Shown here in pieces: positions 44,186-53,087 of a stretch of DNA of 64,000 nt. Both the position numbers and the translations under genes were made by a program. The notes beneath the pieces are model-generated. The model saw only the letters and a list, made by a program, of their open reading frames with translations. It was not told the DNA's origin and made no database searches. Numbering within the stretch: position 1 is the first letter of the stretch; each line of letters begins with the position of its first letter. Origin of the DNA: an uncultured Clostridia bacterium (lineage in GTDB: Bacteria > Bacillota > Clostridia > TANB77 > CAG-465); assembly GCA_934149365.1 (NCBI GenBank), contig CAKPEI010000006.1:1-64000 (forward strand). The letters run 5' to 3'.

Positions 44186-45337
44186 ATGAGAACAAAAGTT
44201 AAACTAAAAGGCGGAATATCATTAATAGTATTAGTAATAACAATAATAGTAATGATAATATTAGCCGCAGCAATAATTTTGTCACTATCAAATAGTGGAA
44301 TAATATCAAAAGCAAACAAAGCCAAAACAGATAGTGATACAGCAAATTTAAAAGAGTATGTAAATACCTTAAGAGCAGAATGGGAGTTAATGACAGCAGA
44401 TGAACAAACAGCAGAAGGTTCATTTGAAGCGTATGCAAACAAAAAGCTAGAAAAGAGTGGCTACAAAGGAGCAGTAGGAGCAGATGGAGAAGTATATTCA
44501 AACTTAAATGAAAATGCAAGAAAAGCAATAGTAGCGGGAATAAAGGTAGGAAATGTAGTAACAGGGTATACAGTAACATCAACTACATATACAACAGACG
44601 GAAGCGAGAACACAAATGCAGTTCAAACAGTAACAACAAACGAAGATATAACGTGGAAGTATTTGGGAGTAAATGCAGACGGAGAATTGGAGATAATGGC
44701 AGATTTATCAACGGCAAATGCAGTAGCAACAAATACAAAAGTAATGTTAGGAGGAAAAGGTGGATACCTAAATGGACCTGCAATGTTAAACACAATATGT
44801 GAAAAGCTATATTCAAAAGAAGGAATAGGAACAGCAAGAAGTATGAATATAGACGATGTAAATAATATATTAGGATATACAGGACCAAAAGGAACATATT
44901 ATGATAATAATGATAATGAAGTAAAAACACCAACAGTATTAAGAATAGGAGATATAGATAAGAAATTAGGAACATCACTAGGAACAATAACAACAACACC
45001 AGATGGAAAAGCCTTATCCACATATTATGCAGATTATTACGATATAGAAAAAACAAGTGAGAATATAACAAATTCAGATGACAAGACTAAGAGTTTAGTG
45101 TACAATGCTAAAAATGCGTACTGGCTTGCTTCTCCGTGTGTCGGTGCGTATTTTGGCGACAGCTATGCGGACTTCGGGGTGCGTTGCGTGAACTCTACTA
45201 TCGTGTACGCGTACGGCATGTTCCTTTCGCCAAACGACTCTGGTAGCGGGACGTGGGCGGTTCGCCCCGTAGTGACATTAAATTCTAATGTTAAACTAAC
45301 ACCAAATGTAGATAAAACAGAGTGGGCAATAAGTTAG
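44186..45337 (+). CDS. DGR target protein 3 (pilin-like N-terminus with variable C-terminal domain)
   Basis: 383 residues, intact. It begins MRTKVKLKGG, then a prepilin-like segment ISLIVLVITIIVMIILAAAI (about 11-30) with Val at position 5 after the putative cleavage Gly instead of the pilin Glu. Then a helical linker, a beta region shared with the other targets (NVVTGYTVTS, WKYLGVNADGE, GGYLNGPAML, RSMNIDDVNNILGYTG), and the variable domain YWLASPCVGAYF...AVRPVVTL. GGGGGAAAAAG before the ATG. Probably a cell-surface or pseudopilus-like display protein diversified in trans by the DGR at 963-3100. No pilus assembly genes are in the window. Confidence 0.85.
   Translation: MRTKVKLKGGISLIVLVITIIVMIILAAAIILSLSNSGIISKANKAKTDSDTANLKEYVNTLRAEWELMTADEQTAEGSFEAYANKKLEKSGYKGAVGADGEVYSNLNENARKAIVAGIKVGNVVTGYTVTSTTYTTDGSENTNAVQTVTTNEDITWKYLGVNADGELEIMADLSTANAVATNTKVMLGGKGGYLNGPAMLNTICEKLYSKEGIGTARSMNIDDVNNILGYTGPKGTYYDNNDNEVKTPTVLRIGDIDKKLGTSLGTITTTPDGKALSTYYADYYDIEKTSENITNSDDKTKSLVYNAKNAYWLASPCVGAYFGDSYADFGVRCVNSTIVYAYGMFLSPNDSGSGTWAVRPVVTLNSNVKLTPNVDKTEWAIS
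45124..45272 (+). repeat. DGR variable repeat VR3
   Basis: 149 bp aligned to the TR without gaps. By hand about 28 template adenines are changed and about ten differences fall at other bases, mostly third positions. The 3' end GCGGTTCGCCCCGTAG is identical. Heavily diversified, possibly from an earlier version of this TR or from another TR in the genome. Confidence 0.88.
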
Positions 45338-45354
45338 TCATTATAGTATATATT

Positions 45355-45390
45355 TAGTCATGTGATTTGTTTGCATGGCTATTTATTTTG
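45355..45390 (+). terminator. Terminator of DGR target 3
   Basis: TAGTCATG (45355-45362) and CATGGCTA (45374-45381; one G-U pair), then T-rich. Same stem base as the terminator after target 2. Confidence 0.78.
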
Positions 45391-45406
45391 TATATGTAGG
45401 TTTTTG

Positions 45407-45477
45407 TTGACATAGTAAAAAATGGTGGTATAATACTTCTGAAGAAAATATAAGTCTTCTAAATAATTTTAAGGAGG
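45407..45477 (+). promoter_or_regulatory. Promoter and shared leader of the 45486 gene
   Basis: TTGACA (45407-45412), 16 bp, TATAAT (45429-45434) with TGG before it, and the 17-nt leader AAATAATTTTAAGGAGG at 45461-45477. Confidence 0.8.
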
Positions 45478-45485
45478 TAGTATTA

Positions 45486-45944
45486 ATGAGAGAAGTTGTT
45501 TTAGAAACACTTACTCGGCACGGAGAACTTGACCCTAAGGCAAATGTGTCCTTTGTGGTTTCAAAAGATAAATACTTTGAGTTACCTGTTATAGATGATA
45601 GTAAATTAGGAGATTGCTATGTATCGAAAGGGAACTTTAAAGAAATATACCGTGGACATTCTAAACATCAGAAATCTGTTCATACTGCAATGATTATTAA
45701 GAAAAACGCAGATGACGATATGCCTTGGAATATTGTCTTTATAAATGATGAACAGGTATGGGTTGCATTTGAGTACAAGAATGATATTGACATTGGCGAA
45801 GACTACGGAAGTACTGTCGAAGTGGCAAACCCGTGCAGAGGAAATATTTACAGAATAAGTAATTACATTGCGGAATTACTTAGACAAATGTTTGACATTA
45901 AGGTGCCTTTAAGAGATGTATATAAAGCGCCCCCTTGCATTTAA
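45486..45944 (+). CDS. Hypothetical protein, soluble
   Basis: 152 residues, no membrane segment. Strand-rich, with FVVSKDKYFELPVIDDSKLG, VHTAMIIKKNADDDMPWNIVF and a C-terminal helix NYIAELLRQMFDI. I do not recognise a family. It has its own promoter and leader, shared with 46254 and the lipoproteins, and GC-richer codons (GCG, CGG, CCG) than the housekeeping neighbours, suggesting acquisition. A terminator follows. Confidence 0.7.
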   Translation: MREVVLETLTRHGELDPKANVSFVVSKDKYFELPVIDDSKLGDCYVSKGNFKEIYRGHSKHQKSVHTAMIIKKNADDDMPWNIVFINDEQVWVAFEYKNDIDIGEDYGSTVEVANPCRGNIYRISNYIAELLRQMFDIKVPLRDVYKAPPCI

Positions 45945-45959
45945 GAATAAACATCATAA

Positions 45960-45990
45960 AATCACTCATAATATTATGGGTGATTTTTTT
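45960..45990 (+). terminator. Terminator after the 45486 gene, overlapping a ribosome site
   Basis: AATCACTCATA (45960-45970) and TATGGGTGATT (45975-45985), loop of 4, then seven T. The right arm contains GGGTGAT, which also fits as the ribosome site for a TTG start at 45989. Confidence 0.8.
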
Positions 45991-46168
45991 GAAGAATAAA
46001 GATAAATTAAGTAAGTATAAAAATAATGATGAAGACCCATATGGGTATGATTTTGTTCCTACTATATCACATGTTACTAATATAGATGAGCAAAAACAAG
46101 AGGTAAAACGTTTAGAAAACATAAAAAAAGATAGAAAAAGCACGAATAATAGCGAAACTATTCATTAA
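45989..46168 (+). CDS. Small charged hypothetical protein
   Basis: 59 residues if started at TTG 45989: LKNKDKLSKYKNNDEDPYGY, then DFVPTISHVTNIDEQKQEVK and RLENIKKDRKS-type tail. Highly charged and helical at the end. GGGTGAT lies 4-5 nt before the TTG. A longer frame to 45935 crosses the terminator and is unlikely. No family recognised; coding status moderately supported. Confidence 0.45.
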   Translation: MKNKDKLSKYKNNDEDPYGYDFVPTISHVTNIDEQKQEVKRLENIKKDRKSTNNSETIH

Positions 46169-46169
46169 A

Positions 46170-46243
46170 TTGACATAACTTGAATATTGTGGTATAATAT
46201 TAAAGTTGTTAAAATAAAAATCTAGTAAATAATTTTAAGGAGG
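46170..46243 (+). promoter_or_regulatory. Promoter and shared leader of the 46254 gene
   Basis: TTGACA (46170-46175), 17 bp, TATAAT (46193-46198) with TGTGG before it, then AAATAATTTTAAGGAGG at 46227-46243. Confidence 0.8.
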
Positions 46244-46253
46244 CAATATACCC

Positions 46254-47063
46254 ATGAGAAATTTTTCTGTAGGTAAAGAAGTATTAACAAAAAGAGACAT
46301 CAATGTAGGAATTGCGCCGGGTAAATTTGATACCAAACAACTTATTTTAAGCGCTATTGCTGTTCTTGCAGCAGAGGCAAATGGAGGTATGGTTCGGTTT
46401 GTAAGAACGGTGAATATGGAGCAGCTATCTAACTGTGTGCTGTTTATAAACGACGACTTTACAACAATGTTTCCGGTTATACCTTCGTATCATGATATCG
46501 CAACTGCATGGAATAAAAATGCAGCAAGTATTTTGAAAAAGTATTCGGTGTATGACGATGATGGAAAAGACTTTGTAAGCAGTTCTGTAATTGAAAAGAT
46601 TTGTAATCTTGAAGCCATTGATTGCATAATGCAGCTATATAAAACAGACAATTACAGTTACATCGACAGCTTTGAAGAAGCGCTTAATGTTACGCTCGGA
46701 TTTATAGATAAGTTTATTGCTGACTCAGTAAAAGACAGAATGTTTTTCCTTACTGTTAAAGCGTACGTCGATAAGGCAGAAGTAAATTATCTTAAACTTC
46801 CTGTTTATGTTCAGGGATGGCGTCACATACTTTCACTTCTTCCTAATGCAGAAAGTATTGATTATGTGATTTTCCCTGATGAAGAAAATACTTTTGTTGT
46901 TGAAGCAAAAGATAAGGAAATGACTGTTAAAAAATACGTTAAGGGACTTAAAGGAATTACATATTCTGGAAGATTTTTCGTACGTGTAAATGACATTGAT
47001 GTCGCAGAAAAGGTTGTTTCAAAACTCCCGAAGAGAAAGAATTTAAATCAAAAGACGGCTTAA
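46254..47063 (+). CDS. Hypothetical protein, distant MYG1-like
   Basis: 269 residues, soluble. The layout recalls the MYG1/UPF0160 exonuclease family: an N-terminal GIAPGKFDTKQLILSAIAVL where MYG1 has its His-Asn-Gly-x-Phe-His-x-Asp site, VRFVRTVNMEQL, FINDDF, and a C-terminal SIDYVIFPDEENTF then GITYSGRFFVRVNDIDVAEK. The metal-binding His residues are missing, so it would be inactive or changed. The match is by eye and tentative. Its own promoter and shared leader; GC-richer codons (GCG, CGT, CTC). Confidence 0.6.
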   Translation: MRNFSVGKEVLTKRDINVGIAPGKFDTKQLILSAIAVLAAEANGGMVRFVRTVNMEQLSNCVLFINDDFTTMFPVIPSYHDIATAWNKNAASILKKYSVYDDDGKDFVSSSVIEKICNLEAIDCIMQLYKTDNYSYIDSFEEALNVTLGFIDKFIADSVKDRMFFLTVKAYVDKAEVNYLKLPVYVQGWRHILSLLPNAESIDYVIFPDEENTFVVEAKDKEMTVKKYVKGLKGITYSGRFFVRVNDIDVAEKVVSKLPKRKNLNQKTA

Positions 47064-47068
47064 AAATT

Positions 47069-47100
47069 GGCAGTGATAAATTTCACTGCCTTTTTTCTTT
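47069..47100. terminator. Terminator after the 46254 gene
   Basis: GGCAGTGA (47069-47076) and TCACTGCC (47083-47090), then T6. It may also serve the convergent gene ending at 47100. Confidence 0.87.
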
Positions 47101-47384
47101 TAAGAAAAATATGATAATAGGTTATATTTAAAAATTGTGTAGACTGTAATTATATTTAGTATAAACAAAACTGGAACCATCACAGTAAAGTTTATATGTT
47201 TAGTTTTATGTCTGAATGTATACATTCCTATATATACACCTAAACTTCCAAGCATAGCTGAAATTATGAAGAATGTTTTTTCGCTTATTCTGTATTTTTG
47301 ATTTATAGCGTAGTATTTATCTACTTTCATAAGTATAAAACCAAGTAAATTTATTAATAATATATATATCAAAAAGTATATCAT
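47100..47384 (-). CDS. DUF1294 family membrane protein
   Basis: 94 residues with three or four membrane segments. KYRISEKTFFIISAMLGSLG and GMYTFRHKTKH (about 53-63) are the DUF1294 hallmark. Function unknown. AAGGTGATTAA lies just before the ATG. Convergent with the preceding gene. Confidence 0.85.
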   Translation of the reverse strand: MIYFLIYILLINLLGFILMKVDKYYAINQKYRISEKTFFIISAMLGSLGVYIGMYTFRHKTKHINFTVMVPVLFILNIITVYTIFKYNLLSYFS

Positions 47385-47531
47385 TTAATCACCTTAAACA
47401 ATTATATAACATAGAAAATTTAATTCAAGATAAATGGACTAAAAGTTAAAAAAAAGTACCTTCTTTATGTAATCATTTTGTTGAAAATTTTTCCAGTATG
47501 TTATATAATTTCTTTGAAATAGGGGGAAGTT

Positions 47532-50500
47532 ATGCAAGATTACATATTGCCAATATATTTGGAAACAAAGAAAAATTTTAAAACTATAAAACTTACGTAC
47601 GATTTATTAAATTCTACATCAACACTTAAAATACCTGTTCATGCAGCAGGTCAATGGTTACTTGATAATATGTACGTAATTGAACAAGAATATACAGCAG
47701 CTATAGAAGGACTAAGATATATAAAAGAGACAAATTTGCCACATGTTAAGTCTATGGAAGGTCAAAGGAAGCTTAGAGTTTGTTTTATGACAGACGAGAT
47801 TGTTGAAAGAAATAGCGGAATTGTAACAGACGGAATAGTAAGTAATTATATAAAAGAATTTCAAAAGCATTCTTACGTTACTTTTTCTGAGCTTTCACTG
47901 TTGCCACTTATGCTTAGATGTTCTTTACTTAAGTTTATTAAAAGAATATGTGTTAATATATTTAATGCTGAAATGCAAAAACTTAAGGTTGAAAAAAGGG
48001 TTAATAATGCAAATGCGGCAAATAATGCTAAGCTTATTGTAAACAAAATGGACAAGTTAGCATATAAAATGAAAATAGATTTAAATCAATCTACTGGAAT
48101 AAAGACTGCTAATACTGCGTATATCGAGTATATGGCGTTTAAGCTTAAAGATATGGGCAGACAAGGAGAAAAATTCTTTAGTGAGCTTAAGGAAGAAACT
48201 AGCAAAATAGGGTTTACGATTGACGAGGCAATAGAAAAGGAACACAATGAAATTACTACTACTACAAGACTTATGGGAAATGGTATAATTTCATTAAAGA
48301 CAGTTGCTTCTACAAACTGGAGTGAAGTTATTGTTGCTATTAACAGGATTGACGAAACTTTAAAAGACGATTACACAAATGAATATTCTAAGTGTGATTT
48401 TAAAACAAAAAATAGATATAGAAGAAATATAATACGCTTAGCTAATAAGTATAAATTATCTGAAATGTACGTTGCAAAGAAAGCTGTAGAATGTTCAGAA
48501 GAATACAAAAAGCACGTAGGTCATTTCTTAATAGGCGAAGACAAAAAGCTTTTAATAAAGAGTATGGGTAAATCTACTTTAGGTTTAAATATAAAAGAAA
48601 AGATTATAAATCCCTTAAAGCCAGCAGTACATATATTAATTTTAAATCTAATTGCTTTTATAATAGCATATGTTATAGATTTTTACTTTATAGAACACTA
48701 TGCTATAGGTTATAGAATAGTTATAGGGATACTATCCTTTATATTAGGATTAGAAGTAGCAGACAAGATATTGTCATATCTAGTTGGAAAATTTGTAAGA
48801 CCTAAAATATTACCTAGATTTAACTTTGCTAAAACAATAGATAAATCTTGTAGTACTATAATTGCTATGCCAAGTGTAATAAATTCCGTTTCTAAATTAG
48901 ATAAAATGATAGAAAAAATGGAAGTTACATATCTTGCTAATAGGTCTGAAAATATGTATTATATGTTACTTGGAGACTGCGTTTCTAGTAAAAAAAGTAA
49001 ACATATAGCATTAGATGATGAAATAGTAAAATATGGAAGAGAAAAAATAGAGGAATTAAACAATAAGTACCCTTCTGAGCACAAGTTATTTAATTTTCTT
49101 TATAGAAAAAGAGTATATAGCGAAGGCGAAGAAACTTATATGGGTTGGGAGAGAAAGCGTGGTGCTTTATCTCATTTAAACAAGTTATTACTTAATAAAT
49201 TAACTAAACAAGAGATTGACAAGTACATGTATTTAGCACATGATGATATACCTGAAGTTAAGTACCTTATAACAGTTGACGAAGATACTAGCTTATCTTT
49301 GAATTCTGCAAAAGAATTAGTTGCAATTATTGCACATCCTTTAAACAAACCTGTACTTACTAAAGATGGTAGAAGAGTGAAATCTGGTTATGGACTTATA
49401 CAACCTGCTGTAGGACTTGATATTGAGTCTGCTAATAGAAGTATATTTTCCAAAGTGTTTGGAGGCTTTGGAGGACTTGATATATATACAAATGCTATAT
49501 CTAATTTGTATCAAGATGTTTTTAAAGAAGCTATATTTACTGGTAAGGGAATATACAACATTGAACTTTTTGAACAACTACTAGGTGACACAATGCCAGA
49601 AAACCTTATACTTAGTCACGACTTGCTAGAGGGAAGTTACATGAGAACTGGTCTTGCTTCAGATGTTGAAGTTCAAGATGGATTTCCACATAACTTTATT
49701 GCGTATATGAAAAGAAATCATAGATGGTATAGAGGGGATATGCAGATAATTAGTTGGCTTTTAAGTCCAAAAAGTCCGCTTAACTTACTTTCTAGATGGA
49801 AGATATTTGATAATTTAAGAAGAGAAAATCTTGCTATAACAGCATTGCTTTTAATGATAATTACAATGTTTATACCAGGAACAAGCTTTGTATATACTTG
49901 TATATTTGTATTTACAGTATTAAATTTGGGACATTTACTTTCTACATTTGATAATATAATTTGGGGAAAAAATGCTGAAAGAAAGCAAAAGCAGTACATA
50001 CCTGTAATATACGGAATAAGAGCTAATTTACTTAAGATGGTATTTAATTTTATAACATTACCATATCAAGCTTGGACTGCTTTAAGTGCTCATTTTACTT
50101 CGCTATATAGGATGTTTATATCAAAGAAACACTTGCTAGAATGGGCTACTGCAGAAAGTATAGAAGCAAGTGCGAAAGAAAAGCTATCATATGTATATAA
50201 ACATATGTGGGCAAATAGCATATTTGGTTTAATACTAATAATATATTCATTGTTTAATGACTTTGTATTTGTTAAAGAAAAATCCACATTAATATTTGGT
50301 ATATTCTTTTTAATTGCTCCTCTCGCAGGATATATTATGAGTAGAAAAAATTTGTTTAGGGAAGAAAATGAATTAACAGATAAAGAAGATGAAAATATAA
50401 AAGAGATTGCTTATGATACATGGAAGTTCTTTGAAAGTACAATGATATCAATAAACAATTATTTAGCTCCTGATAATATTCAGGAAAACAGAAGACCTAA

Positions 50501-53087
50501 AATAGTTAATAGAACTTCTTCAACAAATATAGGTTTCTCGCTAATGGCAGTTATAAATGCATATGATATGAAATTTATATCTTTAGAAGAGACTATTGAA
50601 AAATTAAAAAATTCATTAAGTACAGTAAATAAATTAAAAAAATGGAATGGTCATTTGTTTAATTGGTACAATATAAGAACATTAGAACCTTTAGCACCAC
50701 TTTTTATATCAACAGTGGATAGCGGAAACTTTGTAGTTTCTTTGTATGTAGTTAAAGAATTTTTGGATGAATTACTTACTTCTGCTAAGTTAGATAAAAC
50801 AATCTTAAGTGATGTAGAAAATATGAGAGATTTCTGCAAAGAACTTATTGATAACACTGATTTTACAATGATTTATGATAAATCAAGAAACATATTCTCA
50901 ATAGGATATGATGTAGATAAAAATGAAATGGTTAAAAGCTACTATGACATATTAATGTCTGAGTCACGACTTACAAGTTTAGTTGCTATAGCCTCAAGAC
51001 AAGTAACTTCAAAACACTGGTTTTCACTTGCAAGAAACTTGGTGAAAGTAGATAGATACAAAGGGTTGCTTTCATGGAGTGGTACTTCTTTTGAGTATTT
51101 TATGCCGAATTTGTTTACTAAGTCATATGAACATACATTGATAGACGAAGCATTATTCTTCTCTATATATAGTCAAATGAAATATGGTAAAAAAGCAGGA
51201 CTTCCTTGGGGAATATCAGAGTCTGCCTATGCAATGCAAGATAGCATGCTTAATTATCAATATAAAGCATTTGGTGTTCCATGGCTTGGCCTTAAGAGAG
51301 GACTAAATGATAGTATGGTAGTATCTCCATATTCTTCAATAATGTGTTTACCATTTGCACCTAGAAAGGTGTATAACAACTTAAAATACCTTAAGAAATA
51401 TAACGCATATTCAACATATGGCTTTTATGAATCAATTGACTTTACTAAAGCTCATATACATAAAGGCAAGAAGTTTGAAACTGTTAAAACATATATGGCT
51501 CACCATCAAGGTATGATACTTACAGCTATTAATAACTATTTAAATAAAGGAATAATACAAGAAAGATTTCATAAAAACCCAGATATAAAAGCAGCAGAAA
51601 TATTACTAAAAGAGAGAGTTCCAATAGGTATTCCAATAAAGGAAAATATTAATAGCAAATACAATAAATTTGTTGAACAACCTATAGATGAATATACAAA
51701 CCATATAACATATATAACTCAGACTATGTTAGAAAGTGGAAGTCATAGAAACTTAAATATCCAAACTAATGGCAAATTTAGTGTTATAACATTAGATACA
51801 GGAGAAAATTATATAAATTATAATAATTATGCTATAACTAAAAATAGATATACAGATAGAAAGTATTTTAATGGAAATTCAGTTACATTTACTGATAAAA
51901 CAACAGGATATAGATGGTCTTATTGTTATGACTTAAATTATCCAAAACCAGATAGATATGGCGTTTTATTTAATATGGCTAGTTCGGATTTTTACAGAAA
52001 AGATGGCGATATTGAGACTTTCTGTAGAGTTCATGTGGCTCCTGAATATAACGCGGAAATTCGTAAATATACATTAATAAATAGTTCTAATGAAAGAAAA
52101 GAAATAGTAATAAATACTAATATTGATTTAGCTATGTGTGAACAGGCAGCAAGTGTTGTACATCCGGCCTTTAATAATCTTAAAATTGAAGAATTTTATG
52201 ACGAAGATTTAGAAATGCTTATAGCTAAAAAAAGAACGAAAGCAGATAAGTCTGAAGAATTATTTGTGTATGCCAAACTTTTAGGAATAGATTTAGGTGT
52301 GGAAGTAGAAACAGAAAAATCTAAACTAAATGAACTAGGAGGCAAATATGCATATTCTGGTAGAATAGCTAATTACCCATTAGTACCTGTAATTTCATAT
52401 AGAGCTAGAATACTACTAGATCCAGGAGAGAAACAGTCTTTCTACTATGTTACAGGCGCAGCTGATACGAAATACGAAGTTGCCCACTCTATTGTTAACT
52501 TAGATAAAAAAGGAATAGAGAGTTCATATAGTTTTGCAATACAAAAGGAAAATGTTTCTGCAAGATATTTAAAACTAGAACAAGGAATGGCTAAAGCATA
52601 TAATAAAATAATATATGATGTTTTATTTGAAAAAGAAAAATCAAATAAAGATATTAATTTATGCTGGGACAAAAAACTTAGTCAATCTATGCTTTGGAAA
52701 TTCTCAATATCTGGAGATTTACCTATTATAAAAGTGCCAATAGGGAAGATAGAAGATACTTCCTTGTTAGATGAAATAGTAAACTTTATGGACTACGTTA
52801 AGTATAGAAAAATAGATCTTGATATTGTACTAATTGTTGATGAAGAACTATCTACAGGTGAACCTATTAAAAACCATATAATGAAGTATTTGTCTAATGT
52901 TATATATATGTCATATACTAGAGGTAACATTTATGTAGTAAATGTTCAAAACATGACAGATGATGAAAAGACGTTGTTTGACTTTATAGCTAGAAGAACG
53001 ATAGAAAGTGTAGATGAATTTAAAGCGGATTTAAATGAAGATGAAATTGAGTCGAATGATGGTGATGAGGTAGATATTTATGAATAA
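47532..53087 (+). CDS. Cyclic beta-1,2-glucan synthase-like protein (GT84 and glycoamylase-like domains)
   Basis: 1851 residues. Membrane helices at about 363-385 and 395-415; a GT84-like glycosyltransferase at about 570-740 (VDEDTS DxD-like motif about 581, then LGDTMPENLILSHDLLEG and NHRWYRGDMQ); more helices at about 775-830 and 900-945; a glycoamylase-like domain at about 1100-1370 (WSGTSFEYFMPNL, GLPWGISESAYAMQD about 1220, MAHHQGM); then a beta-sandwich of GH94 type. These are the ordered domains of NdvB/ChvB proteins, except that the final phosphorylase domain is in the next gene, which overlaps by 8 bp. Makes beta-1,2-glucan, by inference. Confidence 0.9.
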   Translation: MQDYILPIYLETKKNFKTIKLTYDLLNSTSTLKIPVHAAGQWLLDNMYVIEQEYTAAIEGLRYIKETNLPHVKSMEGQRKLRVCFMTDEIVERNSGIVTDGIVSNYIKEFQKHSYVTFSELSLLPLMLRCSLLKFIKRICVNIFNAEMQKLKVEKRVNNANAANNAKLIVNKMDKLAYKMKIDLNQSTGIKTANTAYIEYMAFKLKDMGRQGEKFFSELKEETSKIGFTIDEAIEKEHNEITTTTRLMGNGIISLKTVASTNWSEVIVAINRIDETLKDDYTNEYSKCDFKTKNRYRRNIIRLANKYKLSEMYVAKKAVECSEEYKKHVGHFLIGEDKKLLIKSMGKSTLGLNIKEKIINPLKPAVHILILNLIAFIIAYVIDFYFIEHYAIGYRIVIGILSFILGLEVADKILSYLVGKFVRPKILPRFNFAKTIDKSCSTIIAMPSVINSVSKLDKMIEKMEVTYLANRSENMYYMLLGDCVSSKKSKHIALDDEIVKYGREKIEELNNKYPSEHKLFNFLYRKRVYSEGEETYMGWERKRGALSHLNKLLLNKLTKQEIDKYMYLAHDDIPEVKYLITVDEDTSLSLNSAKELVAIIAHPLNKPVLTKDGRRVKSGYGLIQPAVGLDIESANRSIFSKVFGGFGGLDIYTNAISNLYQDVFKEAIFTGKGIYNIELFEQLLGDTMPENLILSHDLLEGSYMRTGLASDVEVQDGFPHNFIAYMKRNHRWYRGDMQIISWLLSPKSPLNLLSRWKIFDNLRRENLAITALLLMIITMFIPGTSFVYTCIFVFTVLNLGHLLSTFDNIIWGKNAERKQKQYIPVIYGIRANLLKMVFNFITLPYQAWTALSAHFTSLYRMFISKKHLLEWATAESIEASAKEKLSYVYKHMWANSIFGLILIIYSLFNDFVFVKEKSTLIFGIFFLIAPLAGYIMSRKNLFREENELTDKEDENIKEIAYDTWKFFESTMISINNYLAPDNIQENRRPKIVNRTSSTNIGFSLMAVINAYDMKFISLEETIEKLKNSLSTVNKLKKWNGHLFNWYNIRTLEPLAPLFISTVDSGNFVVSLYVVKEFLDELLTSAKLDKTILSDVENMRDFCKELIDNTDFTMIYDKSRNIFSIGYDVDKNEMVKSYYDILMSESRLTSLVAIASRQVTSKHWFSLARNLVKVDRYKGLLSWSGTSFEYFMPNLFTKSYEHTLIDEALFFSIYSQMKYGKKAGLPWGISESAYAMQDSMLNYQYKAFGVPWLGLKRGLNDSMVVSPYSSIMCLPFAPRKVYNNLKYLKKYNAYSTYGFYESIDFTKAHIHKGKKFETVKTYMAHHQGMILTAINNYLNKGIIQERFHKNPDIKAAEILLKERVPIGIPIKENINSKYNKFVEQPIDEYTNHITYITQTMLESGSHRNLNIQTNGKFSVITLDTGENYINYNNYAITKNRYTDRKYFNGNSVTFTDKTTGYRWSYCYDLNYPKPDRYGVLFNMASSDFYRKDGDIETFCRVHVAPEYNAEIRKYTLINSSNERKEIVINTNIDLAMCEQAASVVHPAFNNLKIEEFYDEDLEMLIAKKRTKADKSEELFVYAKLLGIDLGVEVETEKSKLNELGGKYAYSGRIANYPLVPVISYRARILLDPGEKQSFYYVTGAADTKYEVAHSIVNLDKKGIESSYSFAIQKENVSARYLKLEQGMAKAYNKIIYDVLFEKEKSNKDINLCWDKKLSQSMLWKFSISGDLPIIKVPIGKIEDTSLLDEIVNFMDYVKYRKIDLDIVLIVDEELSTGEPIKNHIMKYLSNVIYMSYTRGNIYVVNVQNMTDDEKTLFDFIARRTIESVDEFKADLNEDEIESNDGDEVDIYE

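Noticed and set aside
45935..45988. N-terminal extension of the 45989 protein to 45935
   Set aside because: It would run through a clear intrinsic terminator and overlaps the end of the previous gene without a ribosome site.
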